Assembly (NCBI GenBank): GCA_902702965.1
Contig: CACRXP010000432.1
Coordinates: 354,324-418,323, forward strand
DNA length: 64,000 bases
DNA from: Spirometra erinaceieuropaei
Lineage: Eukaryota; Platyhelminthes; Cestoda; Diphyllobothriidea; Diphyllobothriidae
Reading direction: 5' to 3'
A program made the position numbers and the translations under genes. A model generated the notes under the pieces. The model worked only from the letters and a program-made list of their open reading frames with translations, was not told where the DNA came from and did not search any database. This document shows positions 58,991 to 64,000 of the stretch, piece by piece (position 1 is the first letter of the stretch; the number at the start of each line of letters is the position of its first letter).

Positions 58991-61277
58991 ACACCTTAAC
59001 TCATAACTTGCCTTGTTGTAAAGTTTACATTTTGTTCTTCATTTTAAAAATACTGTCGTTTTCTTTGTTGCACAACAGCTTAGGATAGAACTTTCGGCAC
59101 AAGTCACGGCAATTTCTGTGTTTTTTTCATCTCGTCAGCTAGCTGTTTAGCGTGATGCACACCATCAAAACTCCCTTTAACATAAATATCGAATGACATG
59201 ATGCACAGTCTAATGACTGTTAAATTGGGCCCTTCTCTATACCGTTGACATTACATTTCTCAATGCAGCCATTTTCTCTAAACCGGCAAGCGAAAACTTT
59301 TAATAATTCTCAATTGTTGTAGAGTTCCCATTATTTCATTTAATCCTATTAGTTTTATTTCTTCCCATGGGTAATCTAAAAGCCCCATACAAATGTGTAT
59401 TAATGTATTCTGAAGATGTGGCCGTTCGTCACCGTCTTTAAAACCAGACACATTTTCGATCTCTAAGGCATGTTCTAAAGCATGTCTAAATGCGATTTCA
59501 GGCACATAGTATAGTGCTAGATAATCACAAGTCAGCCCAACGTATTATCTGCAAAAGAAAGTCACAATTTACTAATTGCATTTAAAGACAAAAATTTGTC
59601 CTAATATGTTCCTTTATCGGCGAAATCCATTTGTTAACGTATGTTTTGTTCACGATGGCAGGATTGTTAGTACGCAGAAAGACGAGAAGTTCAAATTCAA
59701 TGTTTGGCTGGCGCACAAGTGCAACGTGCAAAACGCACCGTTGTTTTTCTGCACAATATGCCTTTGTTGATGAAACTATGACAAAACATAAGCTTAAAGA
59801 CCACAGAGGCGTCTAAGTGGCTTAAAATGCAGCAGTTAACATCATGCTGATGTGTTTGACAATTTGTCGATTCCAGCTAAATCGAAAAGGTTCTTGCACA
59901 CTGTGGAGATGACCTAACGATCTGCGTTCGAAATTTGTAACCATACATTTCTTATAATTTCATCGGACCCAGGTGACGTATTTAGGTTTAATTACTTGAG
60001 GCCTCTTTGTCGCTTTTCAACAGTAAAATTAGCTATTCCCATTTAAAACTCCTGACTGTTTTAGTCCATTTCACATTCGTAATTGTCTTTAAGGGACTGC
60101 GCCGTAAAACCCGGACAAAATAAACTGAACAGGAATTGTTCTTTCTGTGACCCTTCAAGTAGCAAGTTTTCGCGCATGTCAACTATACATCTGACTTTGT
60201 AACTGGTTTTCCCCAATGCGGATCTGCATATAGAACCTCTTGTTACAAGCTGTGCATTATACTGTCAGTCGCCGTTTGAAAAGAAGTTCTAACCGCTCGT
60301 TTATCGTTTCAGTTTTTTGTTATGCTTAATTTCGGCGAAGTCTATGGGTTCTTGAATCACATTACATTTATTTTCTTTCTAACCTCTTTTGCCATAAAAG
60401 TGACCCACAGTGATCATACAGACGGCCTTATTGATTTTATAAAATAATAAAATTAATTCAGACGTTTTAAACTCTGCAGGATTATTTCTAGAAAACCTAA
60501 TAATATCCTTATTGACATCCGGAGTTCATTTAATTCAGCACAGCTCACTCTGTCAATTTACATCTTGAAATACTTCGACTCGCCAGAATTTGTGATTTCT
60601 GATTTAATAGGAGATAGAAGACACAGGAAATGACAATATGTTAACTTAAGCGGACTGGAAATTCGCATCCACTTCTCTCATGACTCGTTCTTTACTGTAA
60701 ACGCGATCTCAACAATCTGATCGCTGATCATTTATAAGCCTTGTTCCAAATATCATGTGATCAAAGAATGGAAACTCGTAGTTGCTTGTGGTTAAATGAC
60801 ATGGATATGGGTTTGCTGCGCGAATTTTCCGTCTATTTCTGCTTATCTGCATCCAAATCGTGGCTGCTAATTTGTTTGCAAGATTGGGGCTTTGGTAGGT
60901 TGTCTTTTTCTTGAGGAGTCAGACAGTATAAAGACTATATGAAAGGACTATTTCAGTTGAACTGGACAGCCCACGGTGCGAAATTGCAATACAGTAGGTC
61001 AACTGTCGTAAAATATATCGCCCTCTTTGGTAAACGCAACATGCATGACCTCGTCTAGTCTTTACTGACAGCTTCATAGAGATTCTGTCTTTCAGATACC
61101 GTATCCCTCGTGGTCCACTGTTTCCTGCCCCTCTTTCGCCATGCAAACGACAGAGGGTTTGTCTATCGAATCTGTCAAGTAAACGTACGACCACCACGTA
61201 TGACGTCTACGTTGCCTTAAGCGTTTGGTAGCATTTTCTTAATGAGAACAGGAATCTGGCTGCGAAGGTGAATTCGA

Positions 61278-61820
61278 GTGCTTTGTGAAAAAATACCTAA
61301 TAGACACATGAACGCATTGCGGAATTCGCCGAAAACAAGGTTGGTGGCAATGCAGCACAATTTTTTATTATCTTTGTATTTCGCAAAATTAAATGCAAAT
61401 TATAGATGCCACATCCAACATCTGAAAACGCGCTTTAGTAATGCCCATTGCTGCATTCTGAAGGATGTATTAACTTTTGTAAAATGCACTATGGCAAAAT
61501 CCAGGAAGGAAGACAAGTTTTTTCTTGAGGGAAATGAAGCCGCTGTTGATCGAGCAGCCATCTGCACACGTTGTCCCCCCCTCATGACTTGCTTCGGATG
61601 CCGTATGCAAAGTGGCCTTGTCTGTTTGAAATCACAATACGATTATGCAGCCTTTATGATTCAGCTACTCTCTGTCATTTTTACTCGTGGTCCACTGTCA
61701 TGTGCGGCAGTTACGCCAGGCGATCGACGGGCGGTCTGTCTAACAAAATGTAACAACCCGAAAAAAAACACCATTACGTTCGCATCTACGTTGTCTTATG
61801 TGTCGATGGCATTTTATTAA
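61278..61820 (+). CDS. Unrecognised frame over reverse B subunit, 180 codons (possible exon)
   Basis: The longest single-exon frame of block R. It includes KTRLVAMQHNFLLSLYFAK, LTFVKCTMAKSRKEDKFFLE, NEAAVDRAAICTR, PLMTCFGCRMQSGLVCLKS and QYDYAAFMIQLL, aligning with 36664-36230 (-) except for a compensated indel near 61.45 kb; it then runs on past the B subunit in a different frame from the other copies. Six cysteines lie in the conserved part. No signal peptide, start or known domain is evident. Confidence 0.3.
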   Translation: MLCEKIPNRHMNALRNSPKTRLVAMQHNFLLSLYFAKLNANYRCHIQHLKTRFSNAHCCILKDVLTFVKCTMAKSRKEDKFFLEGNEAAVDRAAICTRCPPLMTCFGCRMQSGLVCLKSQYDYAAFMIQLLSVIFTRGPLSCAAVTPGDRRAVCLTKCNNPKKNTITFASTLSYVSMAFY

Positions 61821-64000
61821 TCGAAACAGATATCTGACCTCGAAGTTGCAATCGGTGGTTTTTGAAAAGATTCACTTGACAATGGTTTGGTGGAACTCAA
61901 AGAAAACAAGCTCGGTGGCCATGAAGCATAATACTGAAAACACGCTTTAGCATTGCTGATTGCTGCCTTCTGAAGTACGTATAGACTTGCGGGAAATTAC
62001 TTTTGAAAATATAGCTATGGCTAAGAACAGGACGGTAAGCAAGTTTGAACTCAAGAAAAATGTTAATTGCGCGGTCATCACCACACGAATGCAGGCTGTC
62101 GTAAGTAGCCTTGGATTTTTTTTTGCAAAGCGGTCCTTGTCTGTGTAAGTTTACAAAAGGATTATGCAGAGTCTGATCACTCTAGAATCTTACGGTTTTT
62201 TTCGGATACCAGGATTCGTGAATATAAGCAAGTAAACTCATTATACTCTATTTTGTGCAGAATATTCTTTCCAACCTACAAGAAAAGTTGTCAATTCTGT
62301 CTTATCATGCACTCTACAGTTTTTGAAACTGTATGTAATGTAGATGTAGTGAAACGATATTTACTGTAGCGTACCTGAATACTCAGTTGTACAGCTGCAT
62401 AATACGAACAAACCTATACGTCTCTAGTGTATCAACAGCTAGGAAGGTTGTTCTGGATCTACTTCATCCAATTTTATATGAAATACCCGTATTGGAAAAC
62501 GGATTTCATTGCTGAATAATTGTATGCCAAAGTTTCAAGCCACACCATATTATTCATGCACAGAAGGACGAAAAAAAATATTTTAGAAATTTAGGAAAGC
62601 ATTAAACTGCCACATGTAATGCGGATGATGTCAGAAGCAAAAAAATTTTTACATAAATGCTGAGAACTTTCGGGTTTCGTCTGTTCTTCCGAGTGACAGA
62701 ATGTCAACCAGCGCTGTCCGCACAGTTAGCAGGGAGATTTGTAACAGAGACAGGTGGTCATGCTATGCGTAATTCGCACACAAAAATGCGAAATATGCAA
62801 TTTTAGCATGTCGAAATGGCGTTTCGAATTTCCAATCGAAGTCATCATCTCGGATAGTGGCTGAGAAGGAAGAAGGGATACATGGGAACACAAAATTAAT
62901 TGGGCTGACAATGGTTGACAACGGACCGCGAGTGCGATGTGACGTCATAGTGAACTGCGAATAAGCGACATAATTTGCGCATTCCGTATGTGATATAGAT
63001 GAGCGGGGCGACATAACCGGGCTACTACAATTTCGACGTGCGTGTATCGTAATTTGTACATATTTTACCAATGCTAAGTTTTAGTAATTTTCGTATTAGT
63101 TAACTCATTCCAGTTTGGTCCTTCATTTTCACATTGAAGCGTACTCAGCGGACCCTCATATTTTAAGAAAATCCTGCCTTATCCTTTCCTTAACGGAAAG
63201 AGAATTGTATTTACTTGGTACCACATCATGACCAATTACGCATAAGTACACCAATGCGGACCCAATCACCCTCCTTATCAAAATATTATTAGCCTGCGAT
63301 GAATACTGGTTTGCACTTAGAATATCTTATTGTGTTTGATTAATTTCTAGCATTAACTACATGCAATTATTGGACAGAAAATACCGTACTGAAATTTAAG
63401 TGCTACCGCCAAAAATAAATTAATCAAAAAATACGTTCTTCTTGCTATGCTGAATTTAGCAAAGCCGGATTTTTATCTGCAAAATATCTGCAAACCAAAT
63501 GTTTGCCAGACTATACGATACAGATTATACTATATGTTGTGCAGATGAACAGCAAGGGAATAATTAACACTGCAAACGGAGAGTGTAGTAAACGGGTGCT
63601 TATATAGCATTTTAAACATATGTGTGTTTTATGCTCGCAAATAACATTACGCTTTTTCTGGCAATCCATAAGGGATGAAAGCGTTAACCTATAAATATAA
63701 TACTTGGTGCTGCATTAAGAAGATTTTAATGCCAAACTGAAGGTTATATTTATTAAAGTAGGTGTAGCGGACCATCACAGGACTCAAAACAAGGGAGCAA
63801 CAAATCAGTTGACAAAAACGTATTTAATAACACAAGTGCATATTATGAAACTGATTTTGCAACATATCTGCAAAACAAATGTTTGCCTGGAGCAATTCTC
63901 AGCTTTAAGCAGTTAAACGTATCTAAACTAACGAAATATAGAGTTCCGAAAACTAAACTTTCTCGAGAAAACCTAATCAACACTAATTCATACAGCGCTT

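Larger units (their letters stand above)
58100..64000 (-). repeat. Block R, copy 4 (reverse)
   Basis: 58.10-58.69 kb is an extra copy of 60.14-60.72 kb. Then 58.69-59.50 kb matches 19.08-18.3 kb reversed, 59.52-63.08 kb matches 18.0-14.4 kb reversed, and 62.70-64.0 kb also matches R3 at 46.7-47.6 and 45.7-46.3 kb. One A/B pair lies at 62.15-61.30 kb. It runs off the window edge. Confidence 0.65.

Overview
The window reads as repeat-dense eukaryotic DNA, most likely from a flatworm (Platyhelminthes, tapeworm or fluke). Support for that is indirect: Penelope-like retroelements with a GIY-YIG domain, a Gypsy fragment whose gag knuckle resembles the CsRn1 group, CR1-type LINE debris, a tRNA-derived SINE and a transposase gene with a 43-base intron. 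There are no rRNA genes, functional tRNA genes, CRISPR arrays or bacterial operons. All homology statements below are by-eye comparisons within the window or to families I recognise; no search was run.

Most of the 64 kb is built from two kinds of large, diverged repeat blocks. Block G (about 3-4 kb when uninterrupted) carries a three-exon gene for a predicted secreted, cysteine-containing protein that I do not recognise. Block R (about 6 kb, expanded in one copy to about 10 kb) follows G and carries reading frames on its opposite strand. Order: G1 (3.8-13.7 kb, +, split by insertions), R1 (14.4-20.6 kb, +), partial R pieces (21.4-26.6 kb), G2 (27.6-31.4 kb, +), R2 (31.5-42.2 kb, +), R3 (47.6-42.3 kb, -), G3 (50.8-47.7 kb, -), G4 (54.5-56.2 kb, +), R pieces (56.3-58.0 kb) and R4 (58.1-64.0 kb, -). 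G2+R2 and G3+R3 therefore form a large imperfect inverted duplication that meets near 42.2-42.3 kb.

The main result is the G gene. In G2 its three exons (29052-29124, 29990-30222, 30544-30906) join in frame, with GT..AG junctions of matching phase, into an uninterrupted 222-residue protein with an N-terminal signal peptide. The same exons, splice sites and stop codon are recognisable in G1, G3 and (without exon 1) G4, each broken by different stops, frameshifts or deletions. A TATA box lies about 50 bases upstream of the ATG in the three copies that keep exon 1.

Mobile elements lie on top of these blocks. One Tc1-type DNA transposon (1916-3833) looks complete: perfect 26-base terminal inverted repeats, flanking TA dinucleotides and an intact transposase if one short intron is removed. 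The others are broken: Penelope-like pieces at 5.0-5.7, 43.1-45.3 and 53.5-54.5 kb, LINE pieces at 7.6-9.0, 9.6-10.0 and 51.1-52.3 kb, a Gypsy piece at 20.6-21.4 kb and two SINE copies at 11.1-11.5 kb. A separate 44-codon ORF with a signal-peptide-like start sits at 14024-14158, in a segment absent from the G2/R2 copy.
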